DNA of 37,472 nucleotides from Dysgonamonadaceae bacterium (GCA_031289145.1 JAITQA010000143.1:1-37472), one strand, 5' to 3'. Shown: positions 25,898 to 35,638, counted from the first letter of the stretch. The notes: generated from the letters alone by a model not told the origin. A program made the numbers and translations.

Positions 25898-26010
25898 GGG
25901 TTAATAATTTAATCGTACAAGAACGAACAAAAAGGGAATAAACTAACAAATCGGTTAGTTTTGTTGATTTTCAGGATAATATTTTTTATAAAAATAATTG
26001 AAAAAAATAG

Positions 26011-26018
26011 TACCTTTG
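26011..26018 (+). promoter_or_regulatory. -7 promoter box for the SDR gene
   Basis: TACCTTTG matches TAnnTTTG and lies 68 bases before the SDR ATG. It is divergent from the microgene promoter, 113 bases away. Confidence 0.55.
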
Positions 26019-26086
26019 TACGATACACTAAATTATCCCGGAATGGATACAGAGAGCGTTTCACATAACTAATAAAAATTATTCAA

Positions 26087-26890
26087 ATGGAAAAGTATGA
26101 TAATGTAGCATGGAGAGATGCTGCGGACGAGAATGTAGGAACCGTATTTATCACAGGTTCCACCAGTGGAATAGGAGAGGCTTGCGCATGGAGATTCGCA
26201 TCGCAAGGCGCTCATTTGATTCTGAATGGGAGAGATACCGACAAACTGAATGTTTTGCGGAATGCATTGGTAAAGGAATGGGGGGTGGATGTGCTTGTCT
26301 TGCCTTTTGATGTTCGCGATAGAAAAGCTGCCCAAAAAGCAATCAGCGGATTGTCCCCTGAATGGAAATCCATTGCTGTTTTAATTAACAATGCAGGATT
26401 GGTATTGGGAACAGACAAGGAATTTGAAGGTGATTTGGATGACTGGGATACAGTTATTGATACGAATATCAAGGGCTTGTTGACAGTCACCCGTTTGGTC
26501 GTTCCCGGAATGGTAGAACGCGGGAAAGGACATATTGTCAATATCGGTTCTATCGCCGGCGATGCGGCTTATGCGGGAGGCAGCGTTTACTGTGCAACGA
26601 AATCGGCCGTAAAAGCGCTCTCTGACGGACTTCGGATAGATTTGGTAGATACGCCTTTGCGGGTAAGCAATATCAAACCGGGCATGGTAGAAACCCATTT
26701 TTCTATTACCCGTTACAAAGGCGACAAATCCAAGGCAGACGCCGTTTATGCAGGCCTGAAGCCCTTGACCGGGGAGGATATTGCAGAAACGGTCAGCTTT
26801 GTCGTTTCAGCGCCTGCACATGTGCAGGTAGCGGAAGTCTTGGTCATGCCGACCCGTCAGGCAACAGCAACAGTGGCGTTCAGGGGTTGA
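26087..26890 (+). CDS. SDR oxidoreductase, YdfG-like 3-hydroxy acid (serine/threonine) dehydrogenase
   Basis: 267 residues, classical short-chain dehydrogenase. NADP-binding TGSTSGIG (23-30), NNAG (101-104), catalytic Ser155, Tyr168 and Lys172 (SVYCATKSAVKALSDGLRID). The segments DTNIKGLLTVTR, GHIVNIGSIAGDAAYAGG and KPGMVETHFSITR...GD match the YdfG/Ymr226c group that oxidises L-serine, L-allo-threonine and 3-hydroxy acids with NADP. That substrate range is taken from the family. It has about 17 extra N-terminal residues (MEKYDNVAWRDAADENV) compared with usual members, and no in-frame start nearer the Rossmann fold was found. Confidence 0.9.
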   Translation: MEKYDNVAWRDAADENVGTVFITGSTSGIGEACAWRFASQGAHLILNGRDTDKLNVLRNALVKEWGVDVLVLPFDVRDRKAAQKAISGLSPEWKSIAVLINNAGLVLGTDKEFEGDLDDWDTVIDTNIKGLLTVTRLVVPGMVERGKGHIVNIGSIAGDAAYAGGSVYCATKSAVKALSDGLRIDLVDTPLRVSNIKPGMVETHFSITRYKGDKSKADAVYAGLKPLTGEDIAETVSFVVSAPAHVQVAEVLVMPTRQATATVAFRG

Positions 26891-26903
26891 ATCTCAGGTA
26901 TAT

Positions 26904-26938
26904 TGTCCGGCAATACATTTAAAATTTACTGCCGGACA
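26904..26938. terminator. Bidirectional hairpin between convergent SDR and GH95-like genes
   Basis: TGTCCGGCA (26904-26912) and TGCCGGACA (26930-26938) give a perfect 9-bp GC-rich stem with an AT-rich 17-base loop. It sits exactly between the two convergent stop codons. U tracts are weak on both sides. Confidence 0.55.
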
Positions 26939-26943
26939 GGCGC

Positions 26944-29271
26944 TTATCTTATTCCAAAAGGATTAACTGCTTCCTCAGAGCGCCTTACCGGCGCCGGATA
27001 AACTGCCGGTTGTGCCTTGCAACTTATCTGGAATATGTCTCCGGCATGGGTTTCAATTTCTATCAAACCTTTAGCGGTGTCTTTAACTTCGTATGCAACC
27101 GTTTTTCCGGAAAGATTTCGAACATCAATTTCCCCGGTATCCATACCTGTTTGCAAACGGCACAATCCATCGGCTTCGCTTTCTATCTGTATGAACACGG
27201 TTTTGCCTGCATAACGTGTAGCGCTGACCAAAAAAGCGCCTTCCGTACGGAAATTAATAAATGAACTTTCCTGCCAAGCTTCCGGAACAGCGGGAAATAT
27301 CCGGATTTTGTCGCCCCATGATTGTAAATACAAATCCTGAAGCGAGGCCACGGCGGCCAACGGCGTTTCAATAACAGGTCCGGATTCTCTGTACAATGTA
27401 TTGGGTTGGATGTATTTGTTTATCAAGGTTTGCAATTGCACAAAAGCCTTTTCGCCATCACCCATGCTTGCATACATGGCTGCCGAACCGGTATAGGAAT
27501 AACCCTGTAAATAGGCAGGCATACTCATCCAGTGTGCAATGCTTTTGCGTATCGTTTCCTGTTGGTCTGTTTGTTCCCAATTGACTGAATATAAGGGATA
27601 AATCATCAGTAAATGCGAATAATGCCGGTGGGAAGATTCCAACTTTACATCACGGCCAATCATAAAACCTTGTTCCGTATCTTCGGGATAAGGCGTCAGG
27701 TTTTCCAGAAAATCTTGCCAATGCGCTTTCAAGGGTTCATTTAATTGATATTTTTCATTGACTGATAGCAAGGTATTTAATCCCCAACGAAGCAGCGAAA
27801 GGTCGTAGTTGCAGTCTTCAGCCGGTTTATATTCGGGCGATGCAGTCAGCGGAAGATGGTATTTTCCGTCTGCTTCTTTTATTCGTAAATGGCTGTAATA
27901 AGCTATACTTCGTTTTAATAAGGGATAAAACCGATTCAGTAGCTCGTCGGTTTTATTGTTACAGGAACAATATTGCAGATAATAAAAAAGTATCCACGTC
28001 AGATTACCGGTCTCATATTGATTGACCAAAGCCAGCTCCGGGTCAAGTCTTCTTTTCAAATTGTAGGATGACGCTCTGCCGAGGACCGCTGCATCTGTCT
28101 GCCAAGCCGGTTCGTGTACATTGTCGATTAGATTTTGCAGGTTATCATTCAGGGAGTTCCAGAGCGGTTCGGTTAGTTCCGGCCGGTTTGCTGTGTTCTG
28201 CCATGAATAGGTCAATTGGATATTCAGATTTAGCCAGACTGCCGGCCATGGCGTATTCTCCCGCGGCCAAGGGCCTTGAAGGTCGACAATATATTTGTCT
28301 TTGCGTGTGGCACAAGCGAATTTGTATTGTTGCGCCCAGTAGAAACTTTCCATTTTACTGTCCCCGAAACTAACAAAGGAAGCCGGGTAATAAGCATGCC
28401 ACCAGTCTTTATGGCTGTTTTCCAAAGCGTTTTTTCGAGTTGCAAGACATTCGTCTATTGTTTTTTTTGCCGTTGTGACTGCCTGTAAACTGTCTTTCTC
28501 CTGAGAAACGGTAATAACAAAGCGCCGCTTATCACCCGATTTTATTTCACGCCAGGCAACGACATACACTTTTCCGCTGAACAGTTTTTGGATGGACAAG
28601 TGATAGTTACCCTCTTTTTTTACCGTTACTTCCGGATTGGGATTGGCAGTATAGCTTTCCTTGGCGTCTCCTTTGGAACCTGTATTCAGGCGAGGACTTA
28701 TTGCTTGCAGGGGAATCCAAGTCCAGGTGTAATCTTTTTCGTCGCCCTGGGCTTTTGTTTCAAAAAGGATATAGTTTTTCTGTGCATGTACGTAGGTTGT
28801 GAAGTCGATAGCGCCTTTTGCCGTACGGATATGTCCGGCTGTGACGGCGTCGTATAAGGATAAGCGCATATTTTCAGCCTCCACGGCGCCATGGGGTGTA
28901 AGGGTAAAATAGCCGACAGGCAAACGGGCTTCATCATACAGAATAGAAGTTTTTGGATAGATATCATCCGGCATCTCTCCCCTACCTTCGGTTATATCAA
29001 CGCGGCCGATGTTCAAACGATAGGCGTTTTCTCCTGATTTGTAGAAGTTTGTACCCAGCAAACCGTTTCCCATGATGGCTCCGGCATAATAATCGTCCGT
29101 AATCCGGTTCCAGACCATATCGTGACCGGCCATGTAGGTTTTCCATGGGATATCTTTCGTAGAAACTTTGTGTTGTTGCGCCCCAACCGCAGAAACGGAC
29201 AAACAGAATCCGATAACAGTCGCATATAGCACGCTTGAAACAGATGGCTTTTTTGTATTCGGTTGTATCAT
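26944..29271 (-). CDS. GH95-like exported glycosidase (alpha-L-fucosidase clan)
   Basis: 775 residues. Signal peptide 1-31 (cleavage near SAVGA-QQ). N-terminal beta-sandwich with MGNGLLGTNFYKSGENAY (68-85, like the GNGRLGA motif of GH95), then an (alpha/alpha)6 barrel. The barrel contains LNLNIQLTYSWQN (347-359, the NxN pair near the GH95 active site), TASPEYKPAE (477-486, candidate acid Glu480) and HRHYSHLLMIYPLYS (548-562, the HRHxSHL signature). GH95 enzymes remove fucose or L-galactose from glycans; this protein is divergent, so substrate is uncertain. It lies 30 bases downstream of metG on the same strand. Confidence 0.75.
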   Translation of the reverse strand: MIQPNTKKPSVSSVLYATVIGFCLSVSAVGAQQHKVSTKDIPWKTYMAGHDMVWNRITDDYYAGAIMGNGLLGTNFYKSGENAYRLNIGRVDITEGRGEMPDDIYPKTSILYDEARLPVGYFTLTPHGAVEAENMRLSLYDAVTAGHIRTAKGAIDFTTYVHAQKNYILFETKAQGDEKDYTWTWIPLQAISPRLNTGSKGDAKESYTANPNPEVTVKKEGNYHLSIQKLFSGKVYVVAWREIKSGDKRRFVITVSQEKDSLQAVTTAKKTIDECLATRKNALENSHKDWWHAYYPASFVSFGDSKMESFYWAQQYKFACATRKDKYIVDLQGPWPRENTPWPAVWLNLNIQLTYSWQNTANRPELTEPLWNSLNDNLQNLIDNVHEPAWQTDAAVLGRASSYNLKRRLDPELALVNQYETGNLTWILFYYLQYCSCNNKTDELLNRFYPLLKRSIAYYSHLRIKEADGKYHLPLTASPEYKPAEDCNYDLSLLRWGLNTLLSVNEKYQLNEPLKAHWQDFLENLTPYPEDTEQGFMIGRDVKLESSHRHYSHLLMIYPLYSVNWEQTDQQETIRKSIAHWMSMPAYLQGYSYTGSAAMYASMGDGEKAFVQLQTLINKYIQPNTLYRESGPVIETPLAAVASLQDLYLQSWGDKIRIFPAVPEAWQESSFINFRTEGAFLVSATRYAGKTVFIQIESEADGLCRLQTGMDTGEIDVRNLSGKTVAYEVKDTAKGLIEIETHAGDIFQISCKAQPAVYPAPVRRSEEAVNPFGIR

Positions 29272-29301
29272 TGTATTTTCAATAGAATTACATTTTAAAA
29301 T

Positions 29302-31341
29302 TTACTTCACTTCACTTCCGGGCTTTACTTCTTTTTCCGGCATTATCACCGACAGGCTTCCGTCGGCATTTTCGGCTGATAAAATCATACCTTGCGATAC
29401 AATGCCTTTTATTTTCCGGGGTTCGAGGTTGGCGATAAAGCAAACATTTTTGCCGGTTAAGTCTTCGGGCTTGTAGTGTGCGGCTATCCCCGAAAGGATG
29501 GTACGTCCACCCAAACCGTCGTCGATTTTGAATTGCAATAGTTTGTCGGCTTTGGGAACCTTGGTACATTCCAGCACTTTACCGGTACGAATATCCAATT
29601 TACTGAAATCATCGAAAGAAACATTCGGTCTTTGCGGATTGGCTTTGTTTTCTTTCAATTCGTTGGTTTTTTTTGTATCCTCCAGTTTTTGAACTTGTTC
29701 TTGGATGACTTCGTCGTCGATTTTCTCGAATAATAATTCCGGTGTATGAAGAACATGACCGTTTTCCAAGAGAAGGATGCTTCCCAAATCGGCCCATTTC
29801 AGGTTTTCCTGATTTATCAGTTTTTTGATTTTTGCTGAAGTAAACGGCAGGAAAGGTTCAAAAACAATGGCCAGATTGGCTGTTATCTGCATGCTGATAT
29901 TCAATATCGTTGCCGTGCGTGCCAAATCGTTTTTCGCCGTTTTCCATGGTTCCGTATCTGCGAGGTATTTATTCCCGATACGCGCCAGATTCATGGCTTC
30001 CTTCAAGGCGTCGCGGAAACGGAAAACGGTTAAATAATTCTCTACTTCTTCCTTGACGTGTGCAAACTCCGCCAAAGTCTCCTTGTCATAATCCGTCAGT
30101 TCGCTGATTGCTGGAATTTTTCCGTCAAAATATTTATGGGTAAGCACCATAGCCCGGTTTACGAAATTACCGAGTATGGCGACTAATTCGTTGTTGTTTC
30201 TGGCTTGGAAATCTTTCCATGTAAAATCATTGTCTTTGGTTTCCGGGGCATTGGCCGTTAATACATAACGCAGTATGTCCTGTTTACCGGGAAAATTTTC
30301 CAAGTATTCGTGCAGCCAGACCGCCCAGTTGCGGGAAGTTGAAATTTTATCGCCTTCTAAGTTGAGAAATTCATTGGCCGGCACGTTTTCGGGTAAAATA
30401 TAAGTTCCGTCAGCTTTCAGCATGGCCGGAAAAACGATGCAATGGAATACGATATTGTCTTTGCCTATGAAATGTATCAATTTGGTTTCCGGGTCTTTCC
30501 ACCATTTTTCCCAGTCATCCGGACTGTATTCGATGGTGTTGGAAATATAGCCGACAGGTGCATCGAACCAGACATAGAGGACTTTCCCAGCAGCGCCTTC
30601 TATGGGAACCGGAACGCCCCAATCCAAGTCGCGACTCACGGCGCGGGGCTGCAATCCCATATCCAACCATGATTTACATTGTCCGTAAACATTGGATTTC
30701 CATTCTTTATGGTCTTCCAGTATCCATTTTTTCAACCAGGCTTCGTGCTTGTCCAAAGGTAAAAACCAATGTTTGGTTTCTCTCAGTACGGGAACGCTAC
30801 CGCTGACGGCCGATTTTGGGTTAATCAAATCAAGCGGGCTTAACGAAGTGCCGCAGGCTTCGCATTGGTCGCCGTAAGCCTTTTCGTTTCCACAATGCGG
30901 GCATTTTCCGGTGATGTACCGGTCGGCCAAGAATTGTCCGGCTTCTTCGTCGTAGTATTGCTCGGATGTTTTTTCGAGAAACTCGCCTTTGTCATAGAGC
31001 TTTCTGAAAAAACCGGCGGCGGTTTCTTTATGGATAGCAGAAGAAGTGCGGGAGTAGATATCGAATGTAATCCCGAAATCTTCAAACGATTTTTTGATGA
31101 TATAGTGGTAACGGTCAACGATTTCCTGAGGTGTAAGTCCTTCCGCTTTAGCTTTCAATGCGATAGGAACGCCGTGCTCGTCGGAGCCGCCGATAAATAA
31201 AACTTCCTCGCCTTTCAAACGAAGGTAACGGGCGTAAATATCAGCCGGGACGTAGACGCCGGCAAGATGGCCGATGTGAACAGGCCCGTTGGCATAAGGC
31301 AAAGCGGATGTAATCAGTGTTCTTTTGAATGTTTTATTCAT
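29302..31341 (-). CDS. metG: Methionyl-tRNA synthetase
   Basis: 679 residues. Class I core with HIGH (22-25, in [11 protein letters not shown]), a zinc knuckle with CPHC (147-150) and CEAC (160-163), FDAPVGY, and the KMSKS loop in the form KISTS (332-336). The anticodon-binding helical domain follows. A C-terminal EMAP/Trbp111-like tRNA-binding domain covers about 575-679 ([20 protein letters not shown]). All parts are present. A -7 box (31371-31378) precedes it. Confidence 0.97.
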   Translation of the reverse strand: MNKTFKRTLITSALPYANGPVHIGHLAGVYVPADIYARYLRLKGEEVLFIGGSDEHGVPIALKAKAEGLTPQEIVDRYHYIIKKSFEDFGITFDIYSRTSSAIHKETAAGFFRKLYDKGEFLEKTSEQYYDEEAGQFLADRYITGKCPHCGNEKAYGDQCEACGTSLSPLDLINPKSAVSGSVPVLRETKHWFLPLDKHEAWLKKWILEDHKEWKSNVYGQCKSWLDMGLQPRAVSRDLDWGVPVPIEGAAGKVLYVWFDAPVGYISNTIEYSPDDWEKWWKDPETKLIHFIGKDNIVFHCIVFPAMLKADGTYILPENVPANEFLNLEGDKISTSRNWAVWLHEYLENFPGKQDILRYVLTANAPETKDNDFTWKDFQARNNNELVAILGNFVNRAMVLTHKYFDGKIPAISELTDYDKETLAEFAHVKEEVENYLTVFRFRDALKEAMNLARIGNKYLADTEPWKTAKNDLARTATILNISMQITANLAIVFEPFLPFTSAKIKKLINQENLKWADLGSILLLENGHVLHTPELLFEKIDDEVIQEQVQKLEDTKKTNELKENKANPQRPNVSFDDFSKLDIRTGKVLECTKVPKADKLLQFKIDDGLGGRTILSGIAAHYKPEDLTGKNVCFIANLEPRKIKGIVSQGMILSAENADGSLSVIMPEKEVKPGSEVK

Positions 31342-31370
31342 GTTTGAATGTTAAAAAGAAAATTTGACTG

Positions 31371-31378
31371 CAAAGATA
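31371..31378 (-). promoter_or_regulatory. -7 promoter box for metG
   Basis: TATCTTTG on the minus strand, a perfect TAnnTTTG match 30 bases before the metG start. Another TATCTTTG lies on the plus strand 53 bases further on, so the two promoters are divergent. Confidence 0.55.
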
Positions 31379-31430
31379 CGATTTATTTGCTTTATTTGGT
31401 GAATCCTGTTTTACGGGATTAAAAAAAATT

Positions 31431-31438
31431 TATCTTTG
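31431..31438 (+). promoter_or_regulatory. -7 promoter box for the broken lipoprotein gene
   Basis: TATCTTTG matches TAnnTTTG and ends one base before the first ATG (31440). Transcription would start inside the first codons, so a later ATG (31449) is the more likely original start. Confidence 0.5.
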
Positions 31439-31439
31439 C

Positions 31440-31866
31440 ATGATGAAGATGCCAAAAAAATTAGAAACGAATCAAGTGCTAATGATTTTCTCTTCGTCCA
31501 TTGCATTGTTTGCAAGTTGTGACAAGGAGCCGCCAGTCAGTGAAAATAATATTGTTGGTATCATAAGGTATTACTTTTGACAATTATCCGAAAGTGGACT
31601 GCTCTACTTCCGCAAGAGCGTTGAGCGTAATGACTGCCTGCAAGCTCTTGAATGTCCGTTATCGTTGGTTTTTTCCGCTTGTGGAAGATAAGGAGGGACT
31701 GTGTTATACATTCAACAATTACAAGGATATGATTGTACGAAAACCCGACAATGAGGTTCCTAAAATCGTTACCCATTTATACTTTTCTTTTGAGCAAAAA
31801 GTTGTTTTCTATCCCAATGCTCGAAACCATTTTTATTTACAAATTCACGAACGGCAGATGCTTTGA
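31440..31866 (+). pseudogene. Remnant of a substrate-binding-type lipoprotein, frameshifted and truncated
   Basis: The first frame (31440-31580; likely start at 31449) encodes a lipoprotein signal with lipobox LFASC, then EPPVSENNIVGIIRYYF and a TGA. Deleting one T from the run 31575-31578 joins it to the next frame (31579-31866), giving RYYFDNYPKVDCSTSARALS and then MTACKLLNVRYRW. That resembles the YPxIDGSTST...ACKLL opening of periplasmic phosphate/substrate-binding-like proteins. The coding match stops at the 38-bp repeat (31763-31800); the following residues to the TGA are run-through. Only about 110 residues of a protein normally several times longer remain. Confidence 0.55.
31763..31800 (+). 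repeat. 38-bp direct repeat, left copy
   Basis: Identical over 38 bases to 36359-36396 (starts AAATCGTTACCCATTTATAC, ends with GAGCAAAAA), with weaker similarity for about ten more bases. It forms the break point of the lipoprotein remnant. Read on the minus strand the repeat contains an ATG preceded by AAAAGAAAAGTATAA. Confidence 0.85.
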
Positions 31867-32256
31867 TGTGTTTGGAAATAAAGCAAATTTGGCAGTTGGC
31901 AGTGCTTGCCTTCGGTTTGTTTCGGTTAGGTAGGACAAAAGGCGTATTTTTAACATTTGAAAAAATCGCAGGTTTTCCAACTTTATATAGTTCTACTTTT
32001 TTAAGGTCTCAATGGAACAACATGAAAAATTGTTAAATGCAGTTAATTGTTCAGCCTCGATGCAACGTTTTAGTAGTTATTTGCATCTTTATAGTAAATT
32101 GAAGGATTCTATATGACCTTTAAAAAACAAATTATATACATAATGAAAGCAAAACTATTTTGTCCAATCGCCGTTCTCTTTCTGATGGGGATATTTGTGC
32201 CGAATACCTCATTTTCGGATGCGTATTTCAGATATTGGAATTATATTCCCATATTT
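31867..32256 (+). other. Gap upstream of the adhesin gene
   Basis: About 390 bases with no convincing separate gene and no perfect TAnnTTTG box. The last 114 bases (32143-32256) are in frame with the adhesin gene and encode a second signal-peptide-like segment (MKAKLFCPIAVLFLMGIFVP). Several short frames at 31733-31933 have no family resemblance. Confidence 0.45.
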
Positions 32257-35200
32257 ATGAAACGTTTAATTATTCTTTTGATGGTGGCTGTTGTTTTTGG
32301 AGGAACCCTCACAGCCCAAAATTCAAAATCAAGCGCTTATTTATTGAGCGTAAATGGTACGGAAACAAGTTTGAATCAAAAGAAAAACTTGTCAACAAAT
32401 CCGGTCGATCCTCAATTCTTCGAAAGAAGCAAGGAAAAAGGACAACGGGAAGTTACAATGAGTAGGGAAAATGGGGAAACGATCCTGACTCCTAAAGGAA
32501 AAGTGAACCACGAATTATTCCGGACAAGACCATCGGCAGAAAAAGAAGCGTTCAAAGCAATCCCTCGCCGAGCTTATTCAAGTGTAACCAAATCGGCTTC
32601 TGATGCCGGCGCAACGATTACATTGAAGGTAATCGGAAATCCCTGGGGTGATGGAACCGGCTTCCAAATGCTTTTGGACGCCGACCATGTCATGGATCCG
32701 AGTACGGCTACTTTTGATGAACTTTATGCTATGAGTGAGTATAAAATTCCCGAAGGAGCGACTTCCGATTTGACTAATCCGATCGTTGTGTTTGACGACG
32801 AGGTCAGCATAACGGTTCCCGGAGGTACGTATGATATTCTTTTCCTCAATCCGGATCCAAACAACGGAAGAATATGGATTACCCAATGGGCTTCCGATGG
32901 TTCTCCGGCTTTGGGAGATGATTTTGTTTTCAAATCCGGATTTACCTACACTTTTATATTTGAATTCGGCGGTTATGTCGAATATTATCCGGAATATGAT
33001 GCTGCGCTCTCAGGCATGGTTTTACCTTTGATTTCTATAAATCTTACCAACAGTGAGCCGGTGATCGTCACCTTATCGAATCCGGGCGAACACGCTTTTT
33101 CATCCGTTGACCTCTCTTATCAGGTAAATGACGGCAATGTTGTTACGGAAACGTATACGGGAACGCTAAACCCGGGAGAAAACCTTACTTATACTTTCAA
33201 TACAAAAGCGGATTTCTCTGCCGAAGGTTTTTATAACGTAACGGCTTGGGTGACTTATTCGAATGATATGAATCCTGTAAACAACAGAGTAAGCGGACAG
33301 ACCAAACATCCGGCGCCCTTGGCTTTGCCTTTTGTCAGCAAGTTCGATTTCAAAGAGGAATTGGCAGCCAATTGGACAATCATTAATGCAAATGGCGGTT
33401 CCACTTGGCATTACGATTCTTTTAATCCGGATGCAGACGGCGGTATTGGCGCATTGCAAGTGAATACTTTCGACGTCGGTAACGGGGTACCTGATGATTA
33501 TTTGGTAAGCGATCCGTTGATTTTTCCTGCTAAAGGCGCTTATAACATTACATTTCAACTATATATATTTAGTACTGAATCTTTCCGGATACTTTACGGC
33601 GCCTCCTCAAATCCGGAAGAAATGGATGTATTGGTAGATTATCCTGCTTTAAGCAGGAACTCCAATTGGCCGCTTTTCGCTAAAAATTTCGAGATAAGCG
33701 TTCCCGGAAATTATTATTTCGCTTTCCATTACTACTCCAATGCGGCAATAGGCAGTGCGATTGATTTGGACAATGTGAACATTGCTCAAGGTACATTTGT
33801 TGGGGTTCCGGATATTACGATTCCGAATACAATTGTGCCCACTTCTTCCTGCACCCTTTCTTCCGGCAATACCTTGTCTGCTACGGTCAAAAATCAGGGT
33901 AGCGAACCGATTTCCGAATTCAAATTGACTTACAAGGTGAATGACAATCCGGTTGTTTCTCAGACATTTAACGTGTTGTTAGATACTAATGAGTCAAAAA
34001 CGGTTGAGTTTACTCAAAAAGCGGATTTTTCGGAAATCGGAAATTATACGATTCTACTGACGGCTGCCACTCCGAATGAAGTGAACACAAGCAACAATCA
34101 GACAGAAGCTGAAGTTTCGCATTTTGCTCCTGTTACAAACCTTCCGTTTGAAAGTAATTTTTTCAATCCGGCTGATATTAAAAATTGGAATTCAACTGTA
34201 TATGGCGGCTGGGGAATGAACAACTATTATAGTTGCTATTATCCCAATGGAGAAAATATCCCTTTGCTGTCAAGATGTATTACTCTTCTGCCGGGCGATT
34301 ACCGTTTCTCTCTCACCTATTCATCCGGATTTTCATACTCCATGACATTCACCGATGATTTTTATATCGCTTATGGTCCATCTGGCTCTGACCCGATGAC
34401 TTGGACGCCTGTAAAAGAATATTTTGATAATAGCACAGGCGGCGTCAACAGTCCGGTTAGCGATGATATTATCCTGCATGTTACTCAAGCCGGAGAATAC
34501 GAGATAGCTATCGTTTCAACACGTCATGGTGATTTGGCTATTTACAACACTTCTGTTGCGATTCTACCGGAACATGACGTTCGGATTAAAGGCATCGAAT
34601 CGCCTGCTTCCTTCGCTCGCCAAACGCCCAAATATCAATTAAACGGATTTAAGACATTCAATGCAATTGTTCATAACCGCGGTAAGAATGCAGAAACAGG
34701 TACCATAGAATTCAAATTGAATAATGACCTGTTAGCGCTTGTTGATTTTAATCTTTCTTCTGCCAATGAAACGAAGACCGTACCGGTCAATGCTGACATT
34801 GCTTCGTTGCCGGTAGGTCCGTTGAACTTGCAGTTTAAGGCTACAATCACGGATACCGATGCGACTCCGGGCGATAACTCCATACAAATTGCAAAATACG
34901 TTTCCGATTCAACTTATGTATGGGATTCCATTGATTCCGACTTTCAGGATGGCATTGGCTTAAATGGGCAAGTCGGCGCATTTGGTCTTATTTATGAACT
35001 GGGAAAGAAAGACGTGCTGACCAGTATCAATGTCGGTCTTTTCGGTTTTGGGCAGACGGATGATTTTGGGATTGCCGTTTATCCGGTTGATGATGATTTC
35101 GTTCTCGGTACGCCTTATTTCACACAGGTATATGCACGCAATGCGGGAAGTTCGGTTACTTTCGATGTGCCTGATACCGAATTAGATCCGGGGAAATATT

Positions 35201-35634
35201 TCTTTGAAGTACAACAATTAGCAAGAAACAATATCGCCATTGCTTTTGATCAGGATCCAACCGGCTATTTCTATGGTAATTGGGGAAATGGAGAACCATT
35301 GGAATTAATCGGTTCGGGTTACGGATTCGGATACATCCATGTTCGTCCCAACTTCGGAAAAGGAGGAGTGACCGGTCTTGTCAATGTTAAAGTTTCTGAT
35401 CCGCAGGTGAAACTTTACCCGAATCCGGTAAGCGATGTACTTTCGGTCAGCGTGGCGAACCAAAAGATAAAACGAATTTCCGTTCACAATGCCTCCGGAG
35501 CAGTGGTTTATCAGAACTCCAAGGTAAATAAATCCGAACACAAGTTGAATACAAGTAATTTAGCTTCCGGATTCTATTTTATCACAGTTCAAACCAAGGC
35601 AGGAGTGAGTACTTCCAAATTTGTGGTGAAATAA
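32257..35634 (+). CDS. T9SS-secreted adhesin with DUF2436 and choice-of-anchor-J domains
   Basis: 1125 residues from ATG 32257, chosen because MKRLIILLMVAVVFGGTLTA is a clean signal peptide; the frame extends upstream to 32113. Domains: DUF2436 at about 119-240 (NPWGDGTGFQMLLDADH), which is known from gingipain and HagA adhesin regions; two CARDB-like beta domains with similar text (KADFSAEGFYNVTAW and KADFSEIGNYTILLT); a choice-of-anchor-J/cleaved-adhesin-like domain at about 360-510 (NGGSTWHYDSFNPD, IDLDNVNI) and a second diverged one; and a C-terminal type A T9SS sorting domain (last ~80 residues: VKLYPNPVSDVLSV...LASGFYFITVQT...KFVVK). Probably surface-anchored through T9SS to A-LPS. No protease domain is present. 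Confidence 0.88.
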   Translation: MKRLIILLMVAVVFGGTLTAQNSKSSAYLLSVNGTETSLNQKKNLSTNPVDPQFFERSKEKGQREVTMSRENGETILTPKGKVNHELFRTRPSAEKEAFKAIPRRAYSSVTKSASDAGATITLKVIGNPWGDGTGFQMLLDADHVMDPSTATFDELYAMSEYKIPEGATSDLTNPIVVFDDEVSITVPGGTYDILFLNPDPNNGRIWITQWASDGSPALGDDFVFKSGFTYTFIFEFGGYVEYYPEYDAALSGMVLPLISINLTNSEPVIVTLSNPGEHAFSSVDLSYQVNDGNVVTETYTGTLNPGENLTYTFNTKADFSAEGFYNVTAWVTYSNDMNPVNNRVSGQTKHPAPLALPFVSKFDFKEELAANWTIINANGGSTWHYDSFNPDADGGIGALQVNTFDVGNGVPDDYLVSDPLIFPAKGAYNITFQLYIFSTESFRILYGASSNPEEMDVLVDYPALSRNSNWPLFAKNFEISVPGNYYFAFHYYSNAAIGSAIDLDNVNIAQGTFVGVPDITIPNTIVPTSSCTLSSGNTLSATVKNQGSEPISEFKLTYKVNDNPVVSQTFNVLLDTNESKTVEFTQKADFSEIGNYTILLTAATPNEVNTSNNQTEAEVSHFAPVTNLPFESNFFNPADIKNWNSTVYGGWGMNNYYSCYYPNGENIPLLSRCITLLPGDYRFSLTYSSGFSYSMTFTDDFYIAYGPSGSDPMTWTPVKEYFDNSTGGVNSPVSDDIILHVTQAGEYEIAIVSTRHGDLAIYNTSVAILPEHDVRIKGIESPASFARQTPKYQLNGFKTFNAIVHNRGKNAETGTIEFKLNNDLLALVDFNLSSANETKTVPVNADIASLPVGPLNLQFKATITDTDATPGDNSIQIAKYVSDSTYVWDSIDSDFQDGIGLNGQVGAFGLIYELGKKDVLTSINVGLFGFGQTDDFGIAVYPVDDDFVLGTPYFTQVYARNAGSSVTFDVPDTELDPGKYFFEVQQLARNNIAIAFDQDPTGYFYGNWGNGEPLELIGSGYGFGYIHVRPNFGKGGVTGLVNVKVSDPQVKLYPNPVSDVLSVSVANQKIKRISVHNASGAVVYQNSKVNKSEHKLNTSNLASGFYFITVQTKAGVSTSKFVVK

Positions 35635-35638
35635 TCGG

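Larger units (their letters stand above)
25646..26086. other. 441-base gap with a microgene and two divergent promoters
   Basis: Contains a shared hairpin terminator (25679-25724), a 31-codon minus-strand ORF (25761-25856), its -7 box (25890-25897), an AT-rich divergent region, and the SDR promoter (26011-26018). Both -7 boxes are embedded in the same word TACCTTTGTAC. Confidence 0.6.

Noticed and set aside
19098-26020. TACCTTTGTAC as a shared regulator-binding site (19099, 25887, 26011)
   Set aside because: All three contain the TAnnTTTG promoter box at the right distance from genes, which explains the word without a dedicated regulator.
29999-30350. KISTS instead of KMSKS in MetG as an anomaly
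   Set aside because: Bacteroidota and other MetG proteins commonly carry KFSTS/KISTS-like loops; the enzyme is otherwise complete.
31561-31776. Minus-strand frame beginning MGNDF at the left 38-bp repeat
   Set aside because: The plus-strand frame reads as a binding-protein lipoprotein fragment; the minus frame starts only because the repeat contains an ATG.
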